From NCBI RefSeq assembly GCF_016862915.1, contig NZ_BONW01000029.1:1-64000 (forward strand): 64,000 nt of DNA. The letters are read 5' to 3'. The notes beneath the pieces are model-generated. The model was given only the letters and a program-made list of their open reading frames with translations. It ran no database searches and had not been told where the DNA came from. This DNA is from Plantactinospora endophytica (GTDB lineage Bacteria > Actinomycetota > Actinomycetes > Mycobacteriales > Micromonosporaceae). The position numbers were made by a program, and so were the translations under genes. Positions 28,854 through 38,289 of this stretch are shown piece after piece; positions within the stretch are counted from its first letter, which is position 1, and each line of letters opens with the position of its first letter.

Positions 28854-29486
28854 ATGCCGATCGACCAACACCTGCTGCTGGCGTTCACCCTGACCACGAT
28901 CGTCGCCATGGTCACCCCCGGACCGGACATGCTCTTCGTGCTGGGCTGCGGGATGCGCGGCGGCTCCCGGGCCGGACTGCTCGCCACCGCCGGGGTGGCG
29001 ACGAGCGAGGCCGTACACGTGGCCGTGGCCGCGGTCGGACTGGCCGCGCTCTTCGCGGCGGCCCCGACCGCGTTCGCGGTGGTCCGGATCGTCGGCGCCG
29101 CCTACCTGATCTACCTGGGAGTGCAGTTGATCCGGCACCGCCGGGACGCCCAGGCCGAGCTGCCGACCGGGGGCGGGGGGCTGTCCGGCCGCCGGGCGTA
29201 CCTGAGTGGGCTGTTGACGAACCTGCTCAACCCGAAGATGGTCACCTTCACGATCGCGTTCCTGCCGCAGTTCATCAACCCGGAGCTGGGGCAGGTCTGG
29301 CTACAGTTCGTGATCCTCGGCGCCATCCTGGTCGGGTTCGAGTTCCTGGTCGACGGTGCCGTCGGGATCTTCGCCGGCCGGATCGGCGGCTGGCTGCGCC
29401 GCCGGGTCGCCGTACGCCGCCGGATCGACGCGGCGACCGGGGGCATCTTCATCGGCCTCGGGGTACGACTCGCCGTCGAACCGTGA
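28854..29486 (+). CDS. LysE/RhtB-family amino-acid exporter (210 aa)
   Basis: Six-helix exporter with the family hallmarks MVTPGPDMLFVLGCGMRGG near the N-terminus and GLLTNLLNPKMVTFTIAFLP in the middle. Likely exports an amino acid or homoserine-lactone-type compound; substrate is not predictable. ATG 28854 chosen because the preceding frame codes across the terminator region. No regulator is adjacent. Confidence 0.92.
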   Translation: MPIDQHLLLAFTLTTIVAMVTPGPDMLFVLGCGMRGGSRAGLLATAGVATSEAVHVAVAAVGLAALFAAAPTAFAVVRIVGAAYLIYLGVQLIRHRRDAQAELPTGGGGLSGRRAYLSGLLTNLLNPKMVTFTIAFLPQFINPELGQVWLQFVILGAILVGFEFLVDGAVGIFAGRIGGWLRRRVAVRRRIDAATGGIFIGLGVRLAVEP

Positions 29487-29603
29487 GCCGGTCCGGGTCC
29501 GGCCCGGCCGTGCCCGGCGGGTTTCCCGCGCTTCCGCCCGGGTAGCTGCCAGGCGAGCGCCGGCTCGCGGGGCACGCTTTCGCCGGCACGGAGAGGAGCC
29601 CGG

Positions 29604-30068
29604 GTGAGGACCGAACCAGGTCGGCCAGGCACGGCCTCGACAGCGGCGCTGCGGGGCGCCGCCCGGGGTGGCGCCGCCGCGATGGCGATGTCCGGCTTCC
29701 GGCAGGTGACCACCGGTCTCGGATTGGTCGAACGGGTCCCGCCGGAGGAGGTACTGCGGAAGACCGCACCCGGGCTGTTCCGCCGGATCCCGGTGGACCG
29801 CCGGCAGGCCCTGGTCGAGCTGCTGCACTGGGCGTACGGCGCCGGTGGCGGGATGCTCTTCGGCGTGTTGCCCCGGCGGCTCCGCCGGCAGCCCTGGACC
29901 GGCCCGGTCTACGGCTTCGCGTTCTGGGCGGTCTTCGAGGCGGGCATCGCACCGCTGCTCGGCGTCGACCAGCGCCGGCACGGCGGTCGCGAACCGCTGG
30001 CCCTGCTCGCCGACCACCTGTTGTACGGCGTCGTGGTGGCCGCCTCCCCCTGGCTGCACGCGGACTGA
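29604..30068 (+). CDS. Small membrane-associated protein of unknown function (154 aa)
   Basis: GTG 29604 follows GGAGAGGAGC. Hydrophobic segments around GAAAMAMSGFRQV, LHWAYGAGGGMLFGVLP, VYGFAFWAVFEAGIAPLLGV and LYGVVVAASPWL, separated by basic loops, recall DUF1440-like inner-membrane proteins. Conserved-looking HWAYG and FWAVFE may be family signatures. Function unknown. It converges on a DedA gene. Confidence 0.65.
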   Translation: MRTEPGRPGTASTAALRGAARGGAAAMAMSGFRQVTTGLGLVERVPPEEVLRKTAPGLFRRIPVDRRQALVELLHWAYGAGGGMLFGVLPRRLRRQPWTGPVYGFAFWAVFEAGIAPLLGVDQRRHGGREPLALLADHLLYGVVVAASPWLHAD

Positions 30069-30179
30069 GCCGCCACCCGATCCCCACCGCCTCCACCACA
30101 TCGAGTCGCCCCCGCTACCGGCGCCCGGTCCCGCCGCTGTCGGCGGCGTCGTGCGGGTGCTGCCCGCTGCCGCCGGGGG

Positions 30180-30809
30180 TCAGGGCCGGGCGCCGCCGCG
30201 CGCACGGCGGCGCCGCCGTCGCCGGAACAGCCACCACGCGGCCAGGCAAATCACCACCAGGGCGGCGAACCCGGCCCCCGCCTCGCCGAGATGGTTCTCC
30301 AGCCGTCGCCAGGAGGCGCCGGCCAGGTAGCCGAGCAGCACCACGGCGGTCGCCCAGCCCGCCCCGCCGAGGGCGTTGAAGAGCAGGAACCGGCGGTACG
30401 GCATCCGGTTCATCCCGGCCAGCGCCGGCACCAGGGTGCGGAGTACCCCGACCCACCGCCCGAGCAGCACCGCCAGCGGTCCGTGCCGGGCCACGAACCG
30501 CTCGGCCCGGGTCCAGCGCTCCTCGCCGATCCAGCGGCCGGGGCGGCTGCGGCGCAGTGGCGGGCCGGTCCAGCGCCCGATTTCGTAGCCGACGCTGTCT
30601 CCGGCGATGGCGGCGACGGTCGAGACGACGACCATCGCCGGCAGGCTCACCTGGCCGGTCGCGGCGAGCGCACCGCCCAGCAGCAGTGCGGTCTCGCCGG
30701 GCAGGAAGAGCCCGACGAACGCGGCGGATTCGCCGAACGCGAGCGCGCCGACCACCAGCAGCGCGGCCCAGCCGGAGAGGGAGGCGAGGGTGTCGATGAC
30801 GCCGTCCAC
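30180..30809 (-). CDS. DedA-family membrane protein (209 aa)
   Basis: Family signatures FGESAAFVGLFLPGETALLLGG near the N-terminus (split by about 20 residues from the first helix) and GRWVGVLRTLVPALAGMNRM in the centre, with several membrane helices and a very basic C-terminal tail (Arg-rich, about 12 residues). DedA proteins are thought to act as lipid scramblases or flippases in the cytoplasmic membrane. The GTG start at 30809 begins MDGVIDTLASLSGW. Confidence 0.92.
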   Translation of the reverse strand: MDGVIDTLASLSGWAALLVVGALAFGESAAFVGLFLPGETALLLGGALAATGQVSLPAMVVVSTVAAIAGDSVGYEIGRWTGPPLRRSRPGRWIGEERWTRAERFVARHGPLAVLLGRWVGVLRTLVPALAGMNRMPYRRFLLFNALGGAGWATAVVLLGYLAGASWRRLENHLGEAGAGFAALVVICLAAWWLFRRRRRRRARGGARP

Positions 30810-31017
30810 CCGGGCCGCCTGTCAGCCGGTACCGGTCGTCGACCGGCGGGCGTCGGGGCCGCACCGGTGGCCCCGGGTCCTGACGGGGGGCACGGGGCGC
30901 GGGGCGTGGCGCACCGGGCCGGACCCCGGCCGGCGGCGGGCGGGCGTTCCGGCCGAGGCGAGTCGCACCCGGCCATCGTGCCCGAGGAAATGCCCCGAGA
31001 TGCCGGAAATGCCCGGA

Positions 31018-31506
31018 CTAGCGCTCCGACCGACCCGCCGAATCGGGGTACCAGCCGACGGCCCGGAGTACGGCCCCGGCGAACCGGCTCAGCGTGAGGG
31101 TGCCGAGTTCCGCCCGGTCGAACCAGCCGACGTCGTCGAGTTCGTCGCCGTCCGGCAGCGGTGTCCCGTCGACGATCTCCGCCTGGTAGACGGCGGTCAC
31201 GTACGCGGCCCGGTCGCCGTGCGGATAGGTCACCTCGAAGTCCGGTCCACCGAGTACGTCGAGTAGCCGGCACAGCCGTACCTCGACCCCGATCTCCTCC
31301 CGCGCCTCCCGTACCGCCGCCTCGGCCGGTGACTCGCCCGGCTCGACGGCGCCACCCACCAGTCCCCAGCCGTCGGTGTGCCCACGGTGGCGTACCAGCA
31401 GCAGCCGGTCGGCCGGGTCGACCGGCAGCACCGAGGCCGAGGGCAGCAGCAGGAGTTCCGACCCGACGGCGGCACGCAGCCGGGCAACGTACGGCGGCAT
31501 CGGCAT
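31018..31506 (-). CDS. NUDIX hydrolase (162 aa)
   Basis: Contains the Nudix box GGAVEPGESPAEAAVREARE followed by EIGVEV, with all catalytic glutamates present. It begins MPMPPYVARLRAAVGSELLL, a common start for actinobacterial NUDIX proteins of the ADP-ribose/nucleotide type. ATG 31506 is preferred; a GTG at 31515 is possible. Converges on nothing; the interrupted MFS gene lies upstream on the same strand. Substrate unknown. Confidence 0.92.
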   Translation of the reverse strand: MPMPPYVARLRAAVGSELLLLPSASVLPVDPADRLLLVRHRGHTDGWGLVGGAVEPGESPAEAAVREAREEIGVEVRLCRLLDVLGGPDFEVTYPHGDRAAYVTAVYQAEIVDGTPLPDGDELDDVGWFDRAELGTLTLSRFAGAVLRAVGWYPDSAGRSER

Positions 31507-31594
31507 GTACGCCACGGTAGGCGACACCCGGCCCGGGCGCGGTCGGGTCCGGACCGGAGGTACGGACCGGCGGAGGTACGGGCGAGGCCAGGGG

Positions 31595-32983
31595 TCAGCC
31601 GGGCAGGGGCTGGCGGCGGCGCTGGGTTGCCGCGACGGCGGCACCGAGGACGGCGAGTACCGCTCCGGCGCCGACCGCCACGTCGGCCGGGTCGCCGAGC
31701 CGGAGCCCGCCGGAGGCGATCGAGACGACCAGGGCGAGGCCGAGCGCCGAGCCGACGTACCGGGCGGTGTTGCTCGCCCCGGAGCCCATCGCCACGTGGT
31801 CGGCCGGCACGCTCTCCACCGCCAGCCTGGCCAGCGCGGCGTTCAGCACGCCGCTGCCGACGCCGGCCACGAAGAGCCCCGGCAGCGCCCGCCACCAGGT
31901 GCCGGAGGCGGTCAGCCCGAGCAGCGCGAGGTCACCGGCGGCGGCCAGCAGCAGCCCGAGGACGAGTTGCCGCCACAGCGCCCGGCCGGCGCCGAAGCGC
32001 CGCATCTGCAACGAGACCACGAACGACGTACCGGCTCAGAGGGCGAAGACCAGTGCGGTGCGCAACGGCCCCAGCCCCATGGTCCGTTGCAGCAGGGTGG
32101 GCAGGAAGCTCATCGGGCCGATCACGGCGAGCCCGGTGGCGAGGCCACCGAGGGTGGAGAGCCGGAACATCGGCGAGCGGAACAGCGCCAGTTCCAGCAT
32201 CGGTTGCCGGCTGCGCCGCTCGACCAGTATGAACGCCCCGAGCAGCAGGACGCCGAGCAGCAGCGGGAGGCCGACTCCGGCACGTAGCCAGCCGGTGCGG
32301 GCGGCGGTGAAGGCGACCAGCAGCAGGGTGAGCCCGGACGCCAGGGTCGCGGTGCCGGGCCAGTCGATCCGGCGGGACCGGGCCGACCGCGACTCGGCCA
32401 GCAGCCGGGCGCCGAGCAGCACGAGGACCACCGCCGGCACCGCGCCGACGAGGTAGTACACCCGCCAGCCGGCGAGGTCGGTCAGGCCGGCCGAGACGAT
32501 CGGGCCGAGCGCGATCCCGGCGCCGAGGGTGGCGCCCCACCGGGTGGTGGCCTTCGTCCGGTCCGGTCCGGACCGGAAGGCGTGCCCGAGCAGGCCCAGT
32601 CCGGCGGCGATGATCGCGGCACTGGCCATTCCCTGCACCACCCGGGCGGCGGTGAACAGCACCGGGTCCTGGGCGACCGCGCAGCCCAGGCTGCCGACGG
32701 CCAGCAGCGCGGTGCCGGCCAGGAAGACCCGCCGCCGGCCGTGGTTGTCGGCCACGCTGCCGGCGACCAGCAGGGTGGCGGCCAGGCCGAGCACGATCCC
32801 GTTGAGCAGCCAGACCTGGGCGGTGGGTCCGGCACCGAGGCCGGTCGCCGTCTGCGGCAGCACCGTCATCGGGGCGGTGTAGTTCATCAGGGCCAGCAGC
32901 GTGGCGACGCAGACCATGATCAGCGTCGTCGTGTCCCGGGAGCCGGCCCGATTTTCCGGTACGGCCGGAGCCACCGTCGCCAT
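31595..32983 (-). pseudogene. MFS efflux transporter interrupted by one in-frame TGA
   Basis: Starts at ATG 32983 after GGAGG and runs 315 residues as a DHA-type MFS transporter (membrane segments from TTLIMVCVATLLALMNYTAP, motif GSVADNHGRRRVFLAG). The frame then hits TGA at 32036-32038. Immediately beyond, in the same frame, the remaining helices continue (AGTSFVVSLQMRRFGAGRAL, then LPGLFVAGVGSGVLNAALAR) to 31595. In relatives the position is typically Trp, so TGG to TGA is the simplest explanation. The product would lack its last helices unless read through. Divergent from an HxlR regulator. Confidence 0.85.
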
Positions 32984-33020
32984 CTCCACCTCCATGGTTG
33001 GGCCCGACGCCCATGGTTCA

Positions 33021-33058
33021 GTCAACGAACCGAAAGACTACCAGCTAGATTCGTTGAC
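33021..33058. promoter_or_regulatory. Candidate HxlR operator in divergent promoter
   Basis: Perfect 9-bp inverted repeat GTCAACGAA (33021-33029) and TTCGTTGAC (33050-33058), separated by 20 bp, between the MFS gene and the HxlR gene. Position suggests binding by HxlR and control of both genes. Confidence 0.6.
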
Positions 33059-33086
33059 CGAACTGACTATCGGATAGCATCGGGGC

Positions 33087-33608
33087 GTGGCCCTGGGAAA
33101 GAACTACGAGCGACAGGACTGCTCGTTCGCCCGCGCGCTGGAGTTGCTCGGCGAGCGTTGGACGCTGCTCCTGGTCCGGGACGCCTTCTACGGCGTACGC
33201 CGCTACGCCGACTTCCTCGCCCACCTCGACATTCCCCGGGCCGTACTGGCCGAGCGGCTGCGTACGCTGACCGAGGCCGGCGTACTGGCCCGACAGCGCT
33301 ACTCGGACAACCCGCCCCGGCACGAGTACGTGCTGACCGCCCGGGGCCGGGAGCTGTGGAGCGTCTTCTTCCCGCTGGTCCAGTGGGGCGACCGGCACCT
33401 GTCCACGATCGGTCCCCGACGACTGTTCGCGCACGCCACCTGCGACACCCTGCTCGAACCGACCGGCACCTGCGGCCGGTGCGGCCGGCTCGTGCCACCG
33501 GAGGAGATCGAGGTGCGGCCCGGTCCGGGCGCCCAATCCGACCTGCGGGACGACCCGGTCACCCAGGCGCTGCGTACGCCGCGCCGGCTGCTCGAACCGC
33601 TGTTCTGA
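33087..33608 (+). CDS. HxlR-family transcriptional regulator (173 aa)
   Basis: Winged-helix HxlR domain: DCSFARALELLGERWTLLLV, FLAHLDIPRAVLAERLRTL, LTARGRELWSVFFPLVQW. C-terminal extension has two cysteine pairs (GTCGRCGRLV plus an upstream Cys in HATCDTLL), possibly redox- or zinc-related. GTG 33087 begins ALGKNYERQDC; the family's N-terminal Cys is present. It probably represses the divergent MFS exporter in response to a reactive electrophile or drug; this is inferred from family and arrangement. Confidence 0.92.
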   Translation: MALGKNYERQDCSFARALELLGERWTLLLVRDAFYGVRRYADFLAHLDIPRAVLAERLRTLTEAGVLARQRYSDNPPRHEYVLTARGRELWSVFFPLVQWGDRHLSTIGPRRLFAHATCDTLLEPTGTCGRCGRLVPPEEIEVRPGPGAQSDLRDDPVTQALRTPRRLLEPLF

Positions 33609-33656
33609 GCCGTCCGGCCGGGTCGGATCGGCGACGAGTCGGCACGACGGGTAGGT

Positions 33657-34748
33657 ATGAAAGGGACTTTGCGGGGCGTGTCCGGCGATAGGCTCGGCGA
33701 CGTGCGCCCCACCATCCAGGAGAATCCCCGACTGCGCCCGGTGACCGCGATCGACCGGGTCTGCACCGGCGTCACCACCACCGGCGACGGGCGGGTGTTC
33801 GTCAGTTTCCCGTCCGCCGACGGGCCCGGGGTCCAGGTCGGGGAGATCATCTCGGACGGCCGGATCGTCCCCTTTCCCGACGCCGCCTGGAACGAGGTCC
33901 GCGACCACCTCGACCCCGAGGGCGCCTTCGTGCACGTGAACGGGCTGCGGATCGGGCCGGACGGCAACCTCTGGATCGTCGACGCCGGCAGCCCCGGCCC
34001 CGGGCTGCCAGTCGTACCCGGTGGTCCGAGGCTGATCGTCGTGGACCCGGAGTCGGCCACGGTGGTCCGGATCCACGACCTCGGCCCGGCACTGCGGCCG
34101 AACAGCTACGTCGACGACGTCCGGTTCAACGGCCGGACGGCCTACCTCACCGATGCCGGCGCACCCGGGCTGATCGTGCTGGACCTGTCGACCGGGGCGT
34201 GTCGTCGGGTGCTCGACGGGCACGCCAGCACCGTCGCCCGGCGCCCACTCCGGGCCGACGGCGAGATGCTCCGCGACGCGCACGGCCGGGAGCTGCGCAT
34301 CCACGCCGACCAGTTGGAGGTCTCGCCGGACGGCCGGTACCTCTACTACCAGCCCGCCTCCGGGCCACTGCACCGGATCGAGACGCGCTGCCTCGACGAC
34401 CCGGACATCCCGCCGGAGGTCGTCGCCCAGCAGGTCGAGCCGTGGGTGGACACCCCGACCACCGGCGGTACCGCGATCGACGCGGCCGGGATCATCTACC
34501 TGAGCGACGTCGACCGGCGACGGATCCTGGCGATCGACCTCGACCGGCGGATCCAGACCCTGGTCGCCGACCCTCGGCTGGTCTGGGGCGACGCGATGTG
34601 GCTGGACGGCACCGGCCAGCTCTGGATCCCGGCGGCCCAGCTCAACCGGACCCCGGGACTGGCCGGCGGCAGCTCCAGCGTCGACTACCCGGTGTGGATC
34701 TACCGGATGCCGGTCGACGCCGTACCGCCGGCCATCGACCACGCCTGA
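33657..34748 (+). CDS. Major-royal-jelly/yellow-like beta-propeller protein (363 aa)
   Basis: Beta-propeller of the L-dopachrome-tautomerase-related / yellow family: GDGRVFVSFPSADGPG, GLRIGPDGNLWIVDAGSPG, YVDDVRFNGRTAYLTDAGAP, LEVSPDGRYLYYQPASGP, GTAIDAAGIIYLSDVDRRR. No signal peptide is visible, so it is probably cytoplasmic or leaves by another route. Substrate unknown in bacteria; SMP-30-like lactonase activity is an alternative. The ATG at 33657 could be replaced by an internal GTG at codon 16. Confidence 0.85.
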   Translation: MKGTLRGVSGDRLGDVRPTIQENPRLRPVTAIDRVCTGVTTTGDGRVFVSFPSADGPGVQVGEIISDGRIVPFPDAAWNEVRDHLDPEGAFVHVNGLRIGPDGNLWIVDAGSPGPGLPVVPGGPRLIVVDPESATVVRIHDLGPALRPNSYVDDVRFNGRTAYLTDAGAPGLIVLDLSTGACRRVLDGHASTVARRPLRADGEMLRDAHGRELRIHADQLEVSPDGRYLYYQPASGPLHRIETRCLDDPDIPPEVVAQQVEPWVDTPTTGGTAIDAAGIIYLSDVDRRRILAIDLDRRIQTLVADPRLVWGDAMWLDGTGQLWIPAAQLNRTPGLAGGSSSVDYPVWIYRMPVDAVPPAIDHA

Positions 34749-35024
34749 TCCGCTCCGCCGCGCCGACCCCCGGGTACGGGTCGCGCTGACCCCCGTACGG
34801 CTGTCACACTGTCCCCCGTCCGGCGGTCACCCTGACCCCCGTTCGGTGGTCGTGTCGTGCCCGCTCGATCCGGCGTCCACACAGGTGGGCGACGCGTGAT
34901 GACGGAGTTCAATCTGGCATAAACTGGCCGTTATGCCCCTGCTATTCTTCGGCTTCGATGCGTAGGGGCACGGTCCGGTGTCGACGTGGTGCCGTGGCGG
35001 CGGGGACGACGGGAGGTGGCACGG

Positions 35025-36266
35025 ATGTCCGTCCCGTCGGCCACCACCCGCCCAGGCTCGGCGACCACCGCCCGCCCCGCCCCGGCCGGTCCGGCGTCGG
35101 TCGACAGCGAGCTGCCGGCGGCCAGCGCCCTGGGCTGGGTCTACACCATCTTCCCGGCCCTGCTCCGGCTCACCTGCGGGCTCGCCTGCGCGATACCGGC
35201 GCTCGCGGTGCGTACCCCGCCGGTCTCGACGCCGCTGCTGGTCGTCGTGGTGGGCGTGCTGACCGCCTGGTCACTGCTCTTCGCCGCGTTGGTGGTCCGG
35301 TGGCGCCGGCCGGCGACCGCGATGGCCGTCGACCTGCTGCTCACCGTCGGCACCTGCCTGCTGATCCGGGACCTGGTCGCCGCCGAGGTGCTGCCCGGCG
35401 AGGTGAGCTGGGTGGCGATCCAGTCCAGCACCTCGGTCATCGTCGCCCAGTTCGTCCTACCGGCCGCCCGATCGGTTCCGGCCGGGCTGCTGATCGCCGC
35501 CGCGTACGGGATCGGCGCACACCTGGCCGGTGACGACGTCGAGGCGGTCGGCCACGCCGTCACCCTCACCGTGCAGACCGCCAGCGCGGCGGCCCTCGCC
35601 GGGGTGGCCCGGCGCAGCAGCCGGCTCGCCGACACCGCGTTCGCCGGCTACCAGGAGACCGCCCGCGCCGCCCTGACCGCGCGGGCGGCCCGGGCCGCGG
35701 AGCGCCGGCAGAACCGCGACCTGCACGACACCGTGCTCTCCACGCTCACCGTGGTCGGCCTCGGCGCGGTCGCCGGGCAGTCGCCACTGCTGCGCGAGCG
35801 GGCCGCCGCCGACCTGCGTACCCTGGCCGACCTGGCGGCGACGACCGGGCCGGCGGCCGACACCGGGCCGGCGGAGGGTGCCCGGCTGATCGCCCTCGAC
35901 GAGCGGCTGCGGACCCTGCTCGGCCGGCTGCCCGAGTTGCGGGCCGACGCGGCGCTGGAGCCGTGCACCGTGCCGGCGCCGGTCGCCGAGGCGGTCACCG
36001 ACAGCACCGGCGAGGCACTGTCCAATGTGCTCCGACACGCGCCGGGGGCCACCACCCACGTCCGGCTGCACCGGACCGGCGACACCGTCGCGGTCGAGGT
36101 GGTCGACGACGGGCCCGGCTTCGACCCGGCCACGGTCCCCCGGCACCGGTACGGCCTGCGCGAGTCCGTACACGGCCGGATGGCGACGGTCGGCGGCCGG
36201 GCCGAGGTGGAGTCCGCCCCCGGCCGGGGCACCCGGGTCCGGCTGGAGTGGCCGGATGTCCACTGA
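35025..36266 (+). CDS. Sensor histidine kinase, NarL/DesK type (413 aa)
   Basis: Five or six membrane helices in the first 190 residues (ALLRLTCGLACAIPALAV, LLVVVVGVLTAWSLLFAALV), then the dimerisation helix with the phospho-acceptor His in NRDLHDTVLSTLTVVG, and a C-terminal ATPase domain (EALSNVLRHAPGATTHVRL, VVDDGPGFDPATVP, GRGTRVRLEWP). ATG 35025 lies 8 nt after GGGAGG. The next gene starts inside its last codons. Signal unknown; the partner is the response regulator two genes downstream. Confidence 0.92.
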   Translation: MSVPSATTRPGSATTARPAPAGPASVDSELPAASALGWVYTIFPALLRLTCGLACAIPALAVRTPPVSTPLLVVVVGVLTAWSLLFAALVVRWRRPATAMAVDLLLTVGTCLLIRDLVAAEVLPGEVSWVAIQSSTSVIVAQFVLPAARSVPAGLLIAAAYGIGAHLAGDDVEAVGHAVTLTVQTASAAALAGVARRSSRLADTAFAGYQETARAALTARAARAAERRQNRDLHDTVLSTLTVVGLGAVAGQSPLLRERAAADLRTLADLAATTGPAADTGPAEGARLIALDERLRTLLGRLPELRADAALEPCTVPAPVAEAVTDSTGEALSNVLRHAPGATTHVRLHRTGDTVAVEVVDDGPGFDPATVPRHRYGLRESVHGRMATVGGRAEVESAPGRGTRVRLEWPDVH

Positions 36267-37419
36267 CCTGGCCGGCGGTGCCGAGGGCACGGTCACCGCC
36301 ACCGTCGAACGGGGTCCCCGAATCGCGGCCGTGGTCATCGCCTTCGGCTGGCACCTGGCCATCAACCTGCCGGCCGTGCTCGGCACCTGGTCGCAGTACC
36401 GGCTGCCCTGGGTGGTCGGCGCCGGCTGGCTGGTCTTCACCGCCGTCGGTACCCTCGCCGCGGTCAACCTGCTGCGCGGCGCACCCTCGCCGACCTGGCC
36501 GCTGGTCGGGGTACTGCTCCTGGTCGACGTGGCCGTCTTCGCCTGCACCCCGGGGCCACTGGTGTTCGACTCCGCCAACTTCGGCTGGGCGACGCTGGGC
36601 TGGTTCGTCGTACTCCTGCTCTGGGGTCGCCGGATCCCGGCGCTGGTCGCGGTGCTGGCGGTCGGCGCGGCGATCGCGCTGGTCGGCGTGCTCGCCCTGC
36701 GCGGCGGTGGCGCCGCCGACCTCAGCCGGTACGCGATGGCGGTCTACGGCAACGCCACCCTGCCGATCGCGATGATGATCGCGGTCAACCTGCTCAGCAC
36801 GCTCGCCGGCAGCACCGCCCGGACGGTGGCCGCCCGGACGGCGATCGAGACCGAGCGGGCCGCCGCCGGCCGGATGCACCAGACCCGCCGGGACCGGCTC
36901 GCCGCGCTGGACCGGACCGCCGGGGCGATCCTGACCGAACTCGCGCAGGGGCGGGCCGATCCGGCGGACCCGGCCGTGCAGCGGCGCTGCGCGCTGGAGG
37001 CGTCCCGGCTGCGCCGGCTGATCGCCGAGTCGGACGACGTGCCGGATCCGCTGCTGCACGAACTGCGCGCCTGCGTCGACGTGGTGGAACGCAACGGCCT
37101 GCCGGTCGACTTCGTGGCCGTCGGTGCGCTGCCCCCGCTGCCGGTGGAGATCCGTCGCCAGCTCGCCGAACCGCTCACCACGACCCTGGCCGCCGCGACC
37201 CGGTGGGCCCGGCTGACCGTGGTGGGCCAGCCCGACGAGGTGGTGGTGAGCCTGACCACGCCCGGCACGTCGATGATCATTACTGAGCCGGCCGGCAACA
37301 CCGGTGACGCCATCGGAAGAGCCGGCGACGACTCCTCCGGTGCCGGGGGCGAGGTCGAGTACGTCTACGAGGAGAACGAGGAACTGGTATGGGTGCAGAC
37401 CCGGTGGCGGGCGACATGA
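36256..37419 (+). CDS. Membrane protein, kinase-like without catalytic domain (387 aa)
   Basis: N-terminal five to six membrane helices like those of the preceding kinase, then a helical region (MHQTRRDRLAALDRTAGAIL, EASRLRRLIAESDD) where the dimerisation helix would be, but no phospho-acceptor His in a kinase motif and no N-box or G-box; the C-terminus only faintly recalls an ATPase fold (LAEPLTTTLAAATRWARLTV). It overlaps the kinase gene by 11 nt and the regulator gene by 31 nt. Probably a degenerate partner that forms heterodimers with the active kinase or tunes its output. Confidence 0.8.
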   Translation: MSTDLAGGAEGTVTATVERGPRIAAVVIAFGWHLAINLPAVLGTWSQYRLPWVVGAGWLVFTAVGTLAAVNLLRGAPSPTWPLVGVLLLVDVAVFACTPGPLVFDSANFGWATLGWFVVLLLWGRRIPALVAVLAVGAAIALVGVLALRGGGAADLSRYAMAVYGNATLPIAMMIAVNLLSTLAGSTARTVAARTAIETERAAAGRMHQTRRDRLAALDRTAGAILTELAQGRADPADPAVQRRCALEASRLRRLIAESDDVPDPLLHELRACVDVVERNGLPVDFVAVGALPPLPVEIRRQLAEPLTTTLAAATRWARLTVVGQPDEVVVSLTTPGTSMIITEPAGNTGDAIGRAGDDSSGAGGEVEYVYEENEELVWVQTRWRAT

Positions 37420-38075
37420 CTCCGGGCGGATCGCGGATCACCGTCGCGATCGTCGACGACCACCCCGTGGTCATCGAGGGAGTCCGCTCGTGGCTGGCCA
37501 CCGAACCACGGCTGGCGGTGGTGGCGACCGGCGAGGACCCGGACACGGTACTCGCCGCCGCGCGGCCACCGGCCGACGTGGTCCTGCTCGACCTACGGCT
37601 GCGCGGCCGGATGGTGCTCGACAAGGTGGCCGAGCTGAGCGGTGCCGGCCGACGGGTGGTGGTCTACTCCGAACACAGCGACTCCGAGACCATCCTGGCC
37701 GTACTCGACGCGGGCGCGGTCGCCTTCCTCGCCAAGCACGAGGGCCGGGAGCACTGTGTGGACACCGTACTCGCGGCAGCCAGCGACCGGCCGTACGTGC
37801 CACCGGCGCTGGCCGGGGCGATCGTCGGCGACCGGCGCACCGGACGGCCCGTACTGTCCGACAAGGAACGCGAGGCACTGCTGCTCTGGTTCCAGTCGAT
37901 GTCGAAGGCGTCGGTGGCCCGCCGGATGAACATCAGCGAACACACCGTCAAGCAGTACGTCGACCGGGCCCGGATCAAGTATGCCCGGGCCGGCCGGCCC
38001 GCCGCGACCAAGGCGGCCCTGCTCGCCCGGGCCATCGAGGACGGTCTGGTCCGGGCCGACGAGATCGGCAACTGA
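37389..38075 (+). CDS. LuxR-type response regulator (228 aa)
   Basis: Receiver domain with acidic pair VAIVDDHPVV, phospho-acceptor in VVLLDLRLRG and Lys in AFLAKHEG; C-terminal HTH (LSDKEREALLLWFQSMSKAS, MNISEHTVKQYVDRARIKYA). The HTH entry loop is slightly atypical for NarL proteins, more like the group paired with double-sensor kinases in actinobacteria. It overlaps the kinase-like gene by 31 nt, making a three-gene signalling operon. Targets unknown. Confidence 0.92.
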   Translation: MGADPVAGDMTPGGSRITVAIVDDHPVVIEGVRSWLATEPRLAVVATGEDPDTVLAAARPPADVVLLDLRLRGRMVLDKVAELSGAGRRVVVYSEHSDSETILAVLDAGAVAFLAKHEGREHCVDTVLAAASDRPYVPPALAGAIVGDRRTGRPVLSDKEREALLLWFQSMSKASVARRMNISEHTVKQYVDRARIKYARAGRPAATKAALLARAIEDGLVRADEIGN

Positions 38076-38289
38076 TCGGATTCGGCCAACGGGCGGTGTC
38101 CCCGGCGCACGGGCGGCGGCTGCGGCTGCCGGGTTCGCGCGACGGCCGGGCCGTAGATCCAGGGCCGACCGCCCAACGGCCGCCCGCGGGTCAGCCGAGC
38201 GTCCGACCCCCCAACAACCGTCGTGACAGCGGACCGGAAGTCCGCCAGCCTAGGAGGTACGACGTCCCGTACCCGGGAGGCCTTTCGCA

